In this document: positions 1-11,600 of the stretch, piece by piece
Numbering within the stretch: position 1 is the stretch's first letter
How the letters are laid out: the number at the start of each line of letters is the position of its first letter
From: Chondrus crispus
Taxonomy: Eukaryota; Rhodophyta; Florideophyceae; Gigartinales; Gigartinaceae
Assembly (NCBI RefSeq): GCF_000350225.1
Contig: NW_005179131.1
Coordinates: forward strand, 486,641-550,640
Length of the DNA: 64,000 bases
Direction: 5' to 3'
Notes under the pieces: model-generated
The model's input: only the letters and a program-made list of their open reading frames with translations
The model's database searches: none
Told to the model about the DNA's origin: nothing
Made by a program: the position numbers and the translations under genes

Positions 1-2885
1 AGTATACCCGTCAATAGCGTGCTTCTTGTTCTCTCTGTTCTAAATGTCTCCGTTTCCTCGGCAGTGCTAATCCACTTTAAGGACTGGAAAAGACTGCCGA
101 CCGCGACAATTCTTACTTATTGGTGAGGCTCGCAATCTAGATTCAGAAAGTGGATGTCTGCGTATGTCAGTTGGAATCCATGTCAAACAGAACACAGCGA
201 GGAGTGCACAATGAACATGTTAATCTGCGTTGCCTTCCATCAGTTGGAACCACATTCATAAGCCAAGGAAAGCATACGTCATTAGGTTCTGTTTAATGTT
301 GGGACTGCATGTAAAGCACAAGTGCAGTAGTCTTTGCGAGTTGCCTGTCATTGAAGTTCTTCGCGAAACGTCAGAACTTGTTCTCCCATCATAAGGGGAT
401 TCAAAAGTATGAGAAATAGACATGTAAGAAACTGCAATATCCTGACTAACATGTTCTCTTGAGCCCACTTCACTGCCTACTACTACATGTTATGATATTC
501 TTTTTTTGCCAACCCCCGAAGTCTCATTGATGACATTAAAAATTGCAGTGATGGTTACTATACGCAGGAATGTACAGCTACAATTCTTGCTGCATGCAGA
601 TACAGTAGTACGAGAAAAGAGCTCATCATGAACTCGAAACGGACAGGGTAATTTGCAAAAAAAAAAAAGTAACATACCGTAATTTATATATCAAGATCTC
701 TGTCCTTTTGCTGATCTTTCCCTTCTACAGCTATATTGGCTTGGCTTGCACTGAAAAGCAAGGATGGGCATTTCATACGATGCGACACTGTCGTGAGCTT
801 ATCTCGGGAGATTGAGTAGCAAGTCTCATATATTCACGAGTTCACCTATTCTGCGATGTTTTGCAAATCGATGTCATTGGCATGCCAACTCTATACTGAG
901 GCAGGTGGAGAGGTGTTTTCTTTGCTTCTGGCCTCGTAACGCAAAACCTGTCCATGCTATCCTTGTTACTGTCTAAGAACGAATTGTACAGAACAGAACG
1001 ATTGGTTTCAAGGTCTTTTCATCTCGATAAAGTACATGACAATGATCGAATAGGATTCTTTATTTCGGATTCTATTTTTGACGACACTGTTGACACGCTA
1101 GTAGTTTGCTAAAATGAGTTTTAAGCACTCTAATTCTGTTCACTCTTTGACAGGACACGTTTTTCAATCTCACTACCATCTGAACACATTTTCGATGAGT
1201 TGGTGACCAGCAAACTGAAGATTGCAAAGGCATTGTACAGTCCTGTAATTCCATGGCAGTAAAAACACCAAGGCAAAGAGACGTACTACAGTTGAAGCAC
1301 AGAAACTGATAGTCAAGGAATGGAGTATTATGAGCGTGTCTAGCATATGAGGACAACAGTCCAATAGACACTAGGAGAAAGGGCAAGGGAGGAATGGCCA
1401 ACTAGGCATATTGCGCAACAGATCACAGGGTCCGAATGAGACGGAAATCCCTATTTACGCGGTGGGAATTAGAGCTATTTTTCATTTAGGTCTCCCTTTT
1501 CTCACCCCAGAAAGCTATTAAGAAAGCTGTCCACGGATAGATTTGGCAAGTGGCGATGAAGCATATTCAAACCTAAACGCGTATGGACGTGTCTTGATTC
1601 TACAAGAAAGTTCCAAGGTAATCGATTCAAATACATTTGAAAAGGAGTAGTATTGCAAGTCGAACAGGGTCGGAAAAGGGTTTCAGGTATCGGAAATATG
1701 CGTTTTTGAACTTTCGCTTGCCTGGAAATGGTAGAAGAGGCCTCAACCGAGTGCCCATCGCGTGATTGAAGTATATGCCTTGTATGTGTGAGGAACTTGG
1801 CAGGATTCGGAAAGATTTCAACGGCCCACTGGACACTGCTTACGCTGCTCCTGATGTAGTTTTCAAGTTTCAAGTTCAGCGAACCGAGATCGAAAGAAAC
1901 CTTACTTTCTTCAAGGTGACGACTGCTACTGAGAAGGTTTCAAAACGGTTGTCTTCACCGGACCCACGTCGCCACCACTCATCCGTTGAATCTCGGCCAA
2001 TAGAAACGCCTCATCAATTAGTGTGCAAGACGGTGCAATCATCTACAGTAAGCCACCTGCAGCCATTCGACTTGGACACAAGTGTCGACAGCCTATGCAG
2101 GGAAAGGCAGTAGCGCAGAGTGACACGGCGCATTCATAGCATCGCTGAATCCTCTAAGCATGCATGCGCCGTGCATCGTCACGTGGTCCCGCACACTAAT
2201 CTCCCCAGCGGGCCCCTGAACGACGATGATGCGCTTTCCTCTCTGGCCCCCCAAAGAAGCCCTCTATACCGTCTCAAATTTCCTTTGCTCTCTGCAGTTT
2301 GCCTATGAGAAGAGAGAAATCATTCTCTGCTATCATCATAAGCTTTGGTCCGACCCTTGTAACTTCAATTCTAGTCACCAGCACAAAGCACCCTCATTTC
2401 CGATTTTCTTCTGGTCTAAGCATTCTATGTCGATTTCTGCCCAAACCCCTCGCAAATCCACTCTGTGTTGGACCGCCACGCTCTAAATCTCTCTCTTTAG
2501 CTTTCCTTATCTCATGCCTTGACATGTACTCCTCGCTTCTGCCTACAGTTCAAACCCCGCGCTTTCTTCACGATTCTTTCTGGCCTTACATTGGTGAGCA
2601 TCCTCACTTATTCAAAATTTCCTCCCCTGCTGTTCTGGGCCCTCGGGTGGTCCATTGTTAAGTTCAAATCTTGGCTGAACCGCGCTTCGCGCCCCCGCCC
2701 TCCTGCTTGTCTCTATTAAGTCTGAATCTCCGTCGACATCCACACCGATATCAGGGACTACCGCGATACCCCAAGTCTCTTCAAAGCTCACCTCCCATTT
2801 GTTATCATTTTCTGGGGAACGCTTTCTTGTTACAATATCCGGCATAACAGAAAAACTACCAACAAATCGCTCACTCCCTCACAGC
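1..2885. other. Non-coding or unrecognised stretch
   Basis: No gene recognised. All open frames here are short (up to about 120 codons), overlap one another on both strands and match no family I know. The best of them, from the ATG at 1775 to 2113 on the plus strand, has no recognisable motif. A 12-base A run lies near 658-669. The last few hundred bases are pyrimidine-rich and are probably the promoter and 5' leader of the HA-domain gene that starts at 2886. Confidence 0.5.
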
Positions 2886-4178
2886 ATGAGCTCCTATGAC
2901 ACTGACATGAGTCGAGTATTCGATCTACACAACACAGTTTCAACAGGTCATGTTTCTACACCATCCTCACCCAATCCCAGTTGGGAGTCCAGGTACGAAG
3001 AATTACTCCAATGGCGAGCGGTCAGGGGTGATACTTGCGTTCCGAAAGCTGAAGGGGCTCTTGGACGTTGGGTAGCAAGGCAGCGTGAACTAAAGCGAAC
3101 GGGAAGTAAGTGTTTGACTTGTGGCCTATGCTTGTTTTCATCCAATGAAGAAAATCGTTCTGACATTTGTGGAAAATTAATATACTCTCTGCTTTGAACA
3201 GAGCTCGATCCAGGAAGAGAGCATGCTCTTAATTCCATCAACTTTGTGTGGAACACCGTTACAGCGATGTGGGAGGAACGATTTCGTCGTCTTAGCGAAT
3301 GGAAACGCATACACGGCCACTGCGCAGTTCCAATTGCTCAAGGCGAATTAGGGACGTGGGTTTCGAAGCAACGTCAACTTCGGAAAAGGGGAAAATTATC
3401 AAAGGAGAAAGTAGATGCCTTGGATAGTTTGAAATTCACGTGGAGTACCGCCGAGGCAGACTGGGAGGATAAATTCAAGCGACTGTGTGGATGGACTCGA
3501 GAACATGGACATGCAAGCGTTCCTTTCAACGAAGGCGAACTCGGCTGGTGGGTCAACACTCAGCGTCAATGCAAGCGAAAAGGAAAGCTGAACCAGTCTC
3601 GTGAAGCCCGACTCCAGACACTAGGCTTTGTCTGGAATCCTTCAAATTCGCGTTCCCGAGCCGCAAATACGACAACGAATACTGCAGTGACGTCGTCAGC
3701 TGTTACGACACCAGTGTCAACGCCAGAAAAAATAGAAACCACGATAGGATCTGATGTGGCTACAAGCGACATTTTGCAGCTGTTTGCCGACCAGTCGAAA
3801 GAGGAACCAGACTTCTTCCAGGACAATATCTCTCCGGTGTCAGCCGAACCAATGCCTTGCACAGAGGTTACTCAAGTTTCTACTCCACCGACTACTCAAG
3901 CCGAAAGCCTACCATCACCACAAGCAGCTCTGTTACCATACAACATGTGGTCGCCTGCAATTCTCTCATCACCGATGTTGAACATGCCAAACATGCAGAT
4001 GATGTCTTTGCCTAACCCATTTAGTCTGCTCATGCCATCTGTGTCACAGTCCTTTTCGATGGGGCAAAGTGTACAGTGCCACTCTGAAGCTCTAGAACAA
4101 ATTCTCTCTCGAGATGACGGATCATGCGTATTTGATCAAGCCGCCATTGATTCATTGACATGCGATGAGGATTTGTGA
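2886..4178 (+). CDS. Triple helicase-associated (HA) domain protein
   Basis: Two exons, 2886-3105 and 3202-4178, joined over a 96-nt GTAAGT/AACAG intron; 398 residues. The open frame extends upstream only to a TTG, so I chose the first ATG (MSSYDTDMSRVF). Three tandem helicase-associated domains follow at roughly residues 35-94, 99-158 and 165-228. Each has the pattern W-x2-R/K-[FY]-x2-L, then W, then G-x3-VP, then G-x-W[VW]-x2-QR. The intron falls inside the first repeat, and splicing restores its last third (GKLDPGREHALNSINFVWN). The remaining 170 residues are Ser/Thr/Pro-rich, then Met/Pro-rich (NMPNMQMMSLPNP). HA domains are small, probably nucleic-acid-binding folds, frequent in diatoms and red algae as stand-alone repeat proteins; the exact role is unknown. 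No helicase motor is present. Confidence 0.85.
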
Positions 4179-5154
4179 GGGATGTATTATGGGCGCATAT
4201 GAAATTTTGATGGAATTAACTAGCTAACTGCGACGCTCATTGTTTATCCAGGGCGTTGGTGCTAACATAACTTGATGTGAATGTGCCGGAACGCGAGAGC
4301 ACGAGATACGGTTCTCGACGTGTAGAGTACTGTCGTCAAATAAAAACTTGCTTGAAACTGTATTTACAGCATACGTATGTGAATTTCTAAGCCTTGAAGG
4401 ACGAAAGCTGTCGGCCAAGCTGGCGTTGCTTGGGTTTGCTTCGTACCTTCGCAGGGTAACGGTACACTCGCAGGATACACTCTCTGGGTGTGTAGTCGCA
4501 GTGAACTTCAGTACAGTGCTGTAGAGCACGGTGTGTTACTGAATTCTGCATTTTTTTTTATTTTATTCTCGCCGGGTTGGAAGAGATTGCCGCAAGATGA
4601 TGACGTCATGGCGCCGTGTGCATGCACAAGCGAGGGTCGAACGTGTCCACGTGTTTCGCGTGGCATTATGATAAGGAATAAAAACGAAAGTATAAAGTGT
4701 CTCTACTTGATAGCTCTCCAGAAGCTTCTGGGGAGGTCTGGAAACCCATGTTGGAGCGAGAGCCGTCAAGCGAGCCTGGATCATACCAAGCATCTCCTTA
4801 TCATACTTGAGTAATTAAATGAATAATCCGCAAAGAATGCCACAAGCGCCGGTGGGAAGTCAGCTAGTTTTGACGACGGCATTCCTTCGCTATCGTACGG
4901 TGTGCGCAATGTGTCCCACGCCAACCTCTTATAACGCCTCTCAACGCATTACGGTTCCTCTTGAAGTTTTGACGATTCTCACATCCGTATCTCACCAACT
5001 ACTCCCCACGCCTCACTCTTCTCACGTCACAGAGATCACAGTTTCTATATTCTCGGCCCTTGCGCTGCTCACAAACCCGGCTGTTGCGCCAGAGTTTTAT
5101 TTCCGAAGGCTTTGACGCCACAAGAGCACTTTCCCGTCTATGCGAAGCACTGAA
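4179..5154. other. Intergenic, upstream of DnaJ gene
   Basis: No credible coding frame. It holds the 3' flank of the HA-domain gene and the probable promoter of the DnaJ gene. Two palindromic sites stand out: TGACGTCA at 4601-4608 (CRE-like) and a 14-bp palindrome at 4718-4731 containing a heat-shock element core, listed separately. Confidence 0.5.
4718..4731. promoter_or_regulatory. Possible heat-shock element before DnaJ gene
   Basis: Perfect 14-bp palindrome CCAGAAGCTTCTGG with the core AGAA-GC-TTCT, which fits the nGAAnnTTCn pattern bound by heat-shock factor. It lies about 420 bp upstream of a DnaJ-type chaperone start, where such a site would be expected. Only one GAA/TTC pair is clear; a functional element usually has three or more units, so this is suggestive only. 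Confidence 0.35.
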
Positions 5155-6263
5155 ATGGGAAAGGATTACTATTCTATCCTCGGCGTTGACCGTAACGCTA
5201 CAACAGAGGAGCTCAAAAAGGCGTATCGCAAAAATGCTATGAAATGGCATCCAGATAAAAACCCTGAGAACAAGGCTCAGGCAGAGAAGAAATTCCAAGA
5301 ACTCTCTGAGGCCTACCAGGTATGTACTTGAACACTTATCTTAATGGTGTAGACCACCTTCACTATCTCTCTTAGTCTCTCATCGGGCAACTTTCTCACA
5401 TTGTCGTTCACGTTAATGTCATCGTCAATTAGGTTTTGTCTGATCCCAAAAAGAAAGAGGTATACGACCGATACGGTGAGGATGGCCTTAAGTCTGGTAT
5501 GGAAGAAATGCCTCAAGGGCGAGGTGGGGCGTCATTTCATTTTTCTGGTCCAGGAGGATCAGGAGGTTTCCAAGCACCCGAAGATTTGTTCCGGGAGCTC
5601 TTTGGCAATAGCGGATTTGGTGGTATGGGTGGTATGGGTGGTATGGGTGGTATGGGTGGCATGGGAGGCATGGGCGGTGGTACTAGTTTTTCTTCTTTCG
5701 GCCAGGGCGTCCGTCAAATGCGGAAACAGCCGGACACCGAGGTCAACCTCAATTTATCGTTGGAGGAGCTTTACACTGGTGTAACGAAGAAGCTCAAGAT
5801 CACTCGCAATGTCGCACGAGCGGATGGTGGACTAGATCGAGCGGCCAAGGTTCACGAAGTCATCATCAAACCGGGATACAAGGCCGGCACAAAGATTCGA
5901 TATAATGGTGCGGGGAGCGAAGCGCCGGGGTATGCACCAGGTGACGTTGTTTTCATAATCCAAGAGAAGCCTCACACACGATATAAGAGGGTTGGGAACA
6001 ATCTAGAAATTTTGCACCGCATCACGTTGGCAGATGCTTTGGCGGGAAGTCATATTACCATCCCCGGTATAGAGGGTCGATCTTACCGCTTAGACTGCTC
6101 AGAAGTTCTTACCCCGAAAACGGTCAAGACTATTTCAAACGCAGGAATGCCGATCTCCAAGCGGCCCGGTGAACGTGGCGACCTCGTCATTAGGTTTGAC
6201 ATTGTCTTCCCCTCCTATCTTCATCAAGAAAAGCGTGAGCGTCTTCGCGAGCTGTTGTCGTAA
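5155..6263 (+). CDS. Type II (DNAJB/Sis1-like) Hsp40 co-chaperone
   Basis: Two exons, 5155-5319 and 5433-6263, with a 113-nt GTATGT/TTAG intron inside the J-domain; 331 residues. The ATG at 5155 gives the family-typical start [11 protein letters not shown]; another ATG lies five codons upstream at 5140. The J-domain (about 1-69) has the HPD motif ([10 protein letters not shown]) that stimulates Hsp70 ATPase. A Gly/Phe-rich linker follows, with an array of GGM tripeptides near residues 117-135. The two substrate-binding C-terminal beta-domains follow without a CXXCXGXG zinc region, which makes it type II. No signal peptide and no CaaX end, so probably cytosolic or nuclear. It delivers unfolded clients to Hsp70. 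Tail-to-tail with the polymerase gene, 147 bp apart. Confidence 0.93.
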
Positions 6264-6410
6264 GCGTCTGAGCGAAGACGTCGGATCACTCTAGCTGTGA
6301 ATATGACCGTATAAATAACTTTTAGCTCCCTAGCGATTAGATGTAGTGGAAATGTCCGCTGTAAGGGCTGAGTCTTGTGCGGCACTCGACCGCGTTACCA
6401 AACTGGGTTC

Positions 6411-8042
6411 TTACTTTCTCTGGAAAAAGGTGTCAACCCGGAATGTGTTTGATGCCGTTTTCGAGCGTTTCCTGGCCGGCGACACAGTCTCAGAGCGTCT
6501 CAAGCATTGATCTACGTGCAAGCTTGCTTTTGCTAGGAGAGAGGATAACACTTCATTGCAAATTGGGCAACGAGAGAAGGAAGCGTTCGGGGATAGTGGC
6601 CGTCGTGGATTTGGCGATGATCTGTTTTGCAATAAACGGCCATTCGGTGGTCTGCATACCGATGACATTCCTTTGCCTTCTTTAGGTGCGAAGAAAGAAG
6701 CGACCGTTTCTTTCTTCGTCGAGGTTGCATTCTTCTCTGTTTTGTTTTCTGTAAAAGCACTTGCCCCAATAGAAATTAAGGTCATATCAAAAGTTGAAGA
6801 TGCCGAAACACCGGCATGATCCTTCAACACGAATAGTGCAGCTCTAGAAAGAGCGATAATAGATCGGTCTGCAGCATCTGCACCCTTCGACGAGCACAGG
6901 GAAACGATTTCTTGTGGCATAGGGATTGCCCGCATTGTCGCATGATACCCGTCCCCTCTGAATCTAAACCCTACCGTCAAAGTCTTCGGTCGGCGCCCGT
7001 ACAGCTCCCAATCTCGACGTAACCGGGTGACCATATCCTTAGCACGGATAGTGACTCGTCGCTCTGCATCTTCGATCTTGGTACAAGAGCGGAATGAATC
7101 CATGGAAGTGAGCGACTTTGGAGCGTCGCCGGACTCGATGACTGGTGAGGTGTCAGTCCCTTGGCATAGTTCCAGAATCTTTCGCGCTTGATCGTCATTG
7201 TCAAGAACTTTGGCGAGGGACGCGAACCCCTTCTTCCCATCACCGAACCATTGTACAACATCTGCGGCGGTTTTAATGTCCTCTTTGCCGTTCCGTTTCG
7301 CCCAGGCAGATATTTTCCCTTCCACGGCATAGCCAAAACCCGGGAGACTTCTTGGATGGCGCCCAGCTATGTACTGTGCCGCATCTCCTGAAAGAAAGAT
7401 TGTTTGGTCATTTGGTTTGTTCATGTTCACAGCAAGTTTTGCGAGCAATTTGCTTTCGCTGATGCCAGCACAAAGCGTTAGCTTTGTTCTGAGCGTGATT
7501 TCTTTTCGCAACTCTGAAGCTAGTTGAGAAGCTACCATTAATGCTCGCCTACTAGCGTCGTCGTCGGTTCGCCCAAAGATATGCCCCTGGAACTCCCATG
7601 GCCTTCCGCCTGCTGTGACTTGCTCTGCGACTAGCCGGGAGACGTCGATAAAGACCTCGTCAAAACCGAGCTTCTGACAGGGGATGGGAAAACTTCCTAC
7701 GCCGAGCTCGGTAACCTTGGCGTGAAGCCACGCCCGGATGACTGCGAGGACCTCGGCGTTTGCCTCACGGAAAGGGGTTAGGTCCGAGCCATCAATGCAA
7801 ACGATGTCCGGGCATGCCTTGAGAGCGGTGGACACAGGGGTCATCTTTTGGACTGCCCCATGAGCGAGGCGGCGAGCTACGTAATTGCTGGTGACGCACA
7901 AGTGCTTCTGCAAGATGACCACTGGCCGATTTGCGAGATGCGGGCGGGAGCGGATTGCTACCTGGGCGTAAAAGCAATCAAGGTCTAATGCGAGGATGGC
8001 ACGAGACTGCGACGCGCGAGGTCTCTTTCTCGCCGCAGACAT
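6411..8042 (-). CDS. Y-family translesion DNA polymerase, iota-like, with UBZ finger
   Basis: Intronless, 543 residues, ATG start. The catalytic core is that of a Y-family polymerase: LDLDCFYAQV near residue 20 (first metal aspartate D20), VTSNYVARRL near 50-59, and GFDEVFIDV with D128/E129. The F-D-E form plus DGSDLTPFREAN resembles polymerase iota rather than eta (SIDEA) or kappa (SLDEA). The helix-hairpin-helix/thumb region and little-finger domain follow to about residue 430. The tail holds CPICNEVLSSLLAKASLHVDQC, a C-x2-C...H-x3-C finger of the Rad18/Pol kappa UBZ type, and two FF motifs (ETVASFFAPK and the terminal VDTFFQRK) that could be degenerate PCNA-binding boxes. It would bypass DNA lesions at stalled forks, recruited by ubiquitinated PCNA. 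Animal Pol iota instead carries UBM motifs, so the finger is unusual. Confidence 0.85.
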   Translation of the reverse strand: MSAARKRPRASQSRAILALDLDCFYAQVAIRSRPHLANRPVVILQKHLCVTSNYVARRLAHGAVQKMTPVSTALKACPDIVCIDGSDLTPFREANAEVLAVIRAWLHAKVTELGVGSFPIPCQKLGFDEVFIDVSRLVAEQVTAGGRPWEFQGHIFGRTDDDASRRALMVASQLASELRKEITLRTKLTLCAGISESKLLAKLAVNMNKPNDQTIFLSGDAAQYIAGRHPRSLPGFGYAVEGKISAWAKRNGKEDIKTAADVVQWFGDGKKGFASLAKVLDNDDQARKILELCQGTDTSPVIESGDAPKSLTSMDSFRSCTKIEDAERRVTIRAKDMVTRLRRDWELYGRRPKTLTVGFRFRGDGYHATMRAIPMPQEIVSLCSSKGADAADRSIIALSRAALFVLKDHAGVSASSTFDMTLISIGASAFTENKTEKNATSTKKETVASFFAPKEGKGMSSVCRPPNGRLLQNRSSPNPRRPLSPNASFSRCPICNEVLSSLLAKASLHVDQCLRRSETVSPARKRSKTASNTFRVDTFFQRK

Positions 8043-8600
8043 GCTTCTCTAAATGCGTTGCAGCAGGCGATTCCTCTTTTGACACACTGGCATACGAACA
8101 GAAACGAGGATCCCGCGGCGTGTTCGCAATCGCTTCAGTGGTGTTGGTAAGAGAGCAGCCTAAGAGCGCTCAACAGGCTCAAATTGCACAGACGAGTCCT
8201 GCAATGCAAGGGCCATAAATCACACGTGGACACGAAACAATGGGGGCGCAATTGGATCACGGGGATCGGATCTAAGTCAGTCCATTTCTCGGAGACACCA
8301 ATGATAGTGCATGGCTAGTTGATGCAGGGCCCGAAAAACATCACTGGCAGCTATGTCGTGAACAGCTGGAGTTTTGCCTCAATGGATCCCATGCATAGTT
8401 TCGGCCGAATCGACGGCCGAATCGAGTAAGCTACTTTCCCCCCTGACCACTCGTAATTCACATTACCACGCTTCGTTTCTATTTATCTTGCCGAGCAGAG
8501 CGAGGCGCGTCCTCGCGCAGCAGGATCGAACTGCCCTTCTTTCGCTTCAGATCGTATCGCGGTACTCCGGTCTTGACCGTCTTTTGTCCTTCTTGCAGCG
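8043..8600. other. Divergent promoter region
   Basis: Intergenic stretch between the divergently transcribed polymerase and SEC31 genes. No coding frame or RNA recognised. A pyrimidine-rich tract ending in TTCTTGCAG lies just before the SEC31 ATG; it could be a 5'-UTR intron acceptor or simply leader sequence. Confidence 0.45.
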
Positions 8601-11600
8601 ATGGGTGTCGTTGCAGAGCTCGGTCGTCTCTCAGTGGGGGCATGGTCGCCTGGTGGTTCCGGTGGTGGCTTCATCGTGGCTGGTTCCTATATGGGAGCTT
8701 CGGAAACTTCGTTTGGACCATCTGCCTCCCTCGAACTCATTGCCGTCGACATCCAGCGCTCAAAGCTCACACCCGTATCGAATATTCCTTCCTCACACAA
8801 ATTTTGCGCAATTGAATGGGGACTTCCTTCTCGTGCACACCCTTTCGGCCTCATCGCCTCCGGCTTAGCTGATGGCACAGTACGAATTTTCGATGCGGCG
8901 CCGCTTATCCGACAGAACGCGGGTTCCGTAAATGACGAGAGTACAGCAGTCGTCTATGGGAGCGCTACAACGACGAAGAGACATACGGGACCAGTTAAGA
9001 GTCTTTCGTTTAATTCATTTTTGCCCACCAGACTTGCAACTGGAGGAGCTGATGGTCAAGTGCTCGTGTGGGATTTTAACAATGTATCTGCTGGGCCGAT
9101 TGCGAGACCGCTGGCGGAGAGCCAAGCAACAAGCAATATCACGCAGAAAGAGGAGATCACTGCCATAGCATGGAACCGCAAAGTCGAGCATGTTCTTGGA
9201 ACAGCGACAAATTCGGGTCTTCTCAAAGTCTGGGACTCAAACCAGGGCAAACGTGTCCTAAGCATTAGAAATCCTAGAGGAAGGTTAAGATGCTCCGCTC
9301 TTGAATGGCATCCAGAGATTGCAACCCAAATCATACTTGCTTGCGATGAGGATCAAGACAGCGGAGCTACGCTGTGGGACTTGCGAAACGCCTCGGCTCC
9401 AGTAATGTCTTACACGCATCATGGTCCGAATGGCGTTTCTGCAATGAGTTGGTGTCCGCATGACTCTGATATGCTTTTGACGTCTTCCCGGGATTCTCGA
9501 ACTGTAGCGGTTTCAGTGTCAACTGGAGAAGTGCTCTCAGAAGCACCCAAGACAGCAAATTGGAACTTTGATGTCAAGTGGTCACCGCGCATCCCGGGTA
9601 TGTATCTATCCTCCTCACAAGATGGCACGATCGCAGTAAATGCGCTGATGACGACTACGACTGGACCGTCAGTTTCGAGTGAGACCGCAAATGCGTTGGC
9701 AGAGTCGTTTGGTGAGATGGCGGGTGGTTTCCAGGTTGGCGTGCAAGACCAATCCCCTCGCGCCGTCGATAAGCCGCGAGTTTCGTACAATTTAAATCGA
9801 CCACCGAAGTGGTTGAAAAGGCCAGTTTCAGTTTCGTTCGGATTCGGAGGTCGACAGACATCCCTGTCAAGCAAGGGCGCCGGGAAAGTGGACATAGAGT
9901 CATTTGATGAGAGTTTCTCTGGATTGCGTGAGGCCTGTGTTGAACTTGATACGATTCTATTAGACATGACAGCCGATGATCCTTCCCCTGCTCTGAGGTG
10001 GTGCCAGCAAGCTAGCGCAGGTAGTGAAAGCGCCAAAGATCAGATGGCTTGGGATGCCCTGGGAATGGTTTTCCGACAGGACTGCAGGCGATTAGTTCTG
10101 AAGTACCTTGGATTTGAGCCTCCGTCAATAGAAGCTGGAGATGACATAACCATGCCTGTATACGGACTGCCTTTATCACACGCTCTGGCCATTCCAGTCC
10201 GATCCGCTCCACGAGAAATCAGGACCGTTTCTGAGACCCTCCTCAACCGTGCAGACGATATCGACGCTGTCACGAACGGCACTGGGGCATTGAATTTGGA
10301 TAGACCTGCTCCATGGGAAGTAACCGAAACTAGAAGTGGGCATGATGAAGTCAAAGCAAGCATCTTAGACGGTGACGATAGTTTGGCCGAGGTTGAGGAA
10401 ACTCCAACAAACAAGACAAATGGTGTTCCGGGATCGAAGTCTCAAGCAGGTACATCAGGATCCTTCGTAGGGAAGACACGGGAAGAAATCGATGTTTTGG
10501 TGAAGAAATCGGTGATAGTGGGGGATTTCAAAACTGCAGTAGAGGCATGTCTGCACGTCGGTCGGACAGCAGATGCGCTAATTATAGCGCATGCAGGTGG
10601 CCCTGATCTTTGGCTGGAAACCCAAGCAGAGTACATCTCGAATGCAGGCCTTTCGGCAGGTGCGAGCATCGTTGGGGCCATTGCTGGACCAAAGACCAAA
10701 ATGGATGCCTATATTCGCGACGCGGGAAACTCTGGGAAGGAGTCGTGGAAAGAAGCACTGGCAGTTTTGATGACATACTGCCCTGGGGAAGAGATATCAG
10801 AAGCCTGCTCTTCCCTTGGACAGCGCCTTCTCATTGCACAGAACGAAGCGGCTGCCTTGTTTTGCTTTATCTGCGCCGGAAACACAAGAATGGCCACAAC
10901 GTTGTGGATGCGCTATCGACCATTAATGGCGAAGCCGACTTCTGTGATGATGGCTGACAGGATACAGCGACTTTCTGCTCTGGTGCAAAAAGTCCGTCTA
11001 TTAACTGCAGCCTCTACCTTGGGTGCGGGGGAGCGTCAAATCGGAGCGGTGAAGGCATTGGATGAAGTAAGTGGATCTGTACTGTGCGAATATGGGGCTC
11101 TCTTAGCAAGTCAAGGCGACGCATCCCTGGCTGTCATGTACCTGAGCAATTTGGATGCCAACTATACATGCATGTATGGTTCAGCGGAGATGATCCAAGC
11201 TCATGCTTCAGAGCAATTGGCGATGGACGACAGTGCGACAGCTGCAAGTCATAATGTCGCAAGCAGTTCAACTCCTGCTTATCACCCGTACAACACGGGA
11301 TATAGTGATTCCACATACGCTTATGGGAATGATGGATATTCGCCTGGTCAGGCATATGGGGTAGCCAGTCAACCACAGTATGGAGCAGTTTCTGGTGCCT
11401 TACCGCCAGCCCCGATGGCGGTCCCTGCTCCGTCGTTTGGGGCGACACCACCCGGGCCAGAACGATATTCTAGTTCGCTACCACCGATTCCTTCCAATCC
11501 GGTTGCTTCTCGACCGACGCCTCCCAGTGTATTCGCTTCAGGGGCCCCATCTGCGGAGCGCCCATTTTATGATGCGTCGGCGGCTTACGCGTCGGTCCCT

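Noticed and set aside
1766-2113. Plus-strand 115-codon frame
   Set aside because: Starts with TTG (first ATG at 1775), overlaps a minus-strand frame of similar length, and has no recognisable motif.
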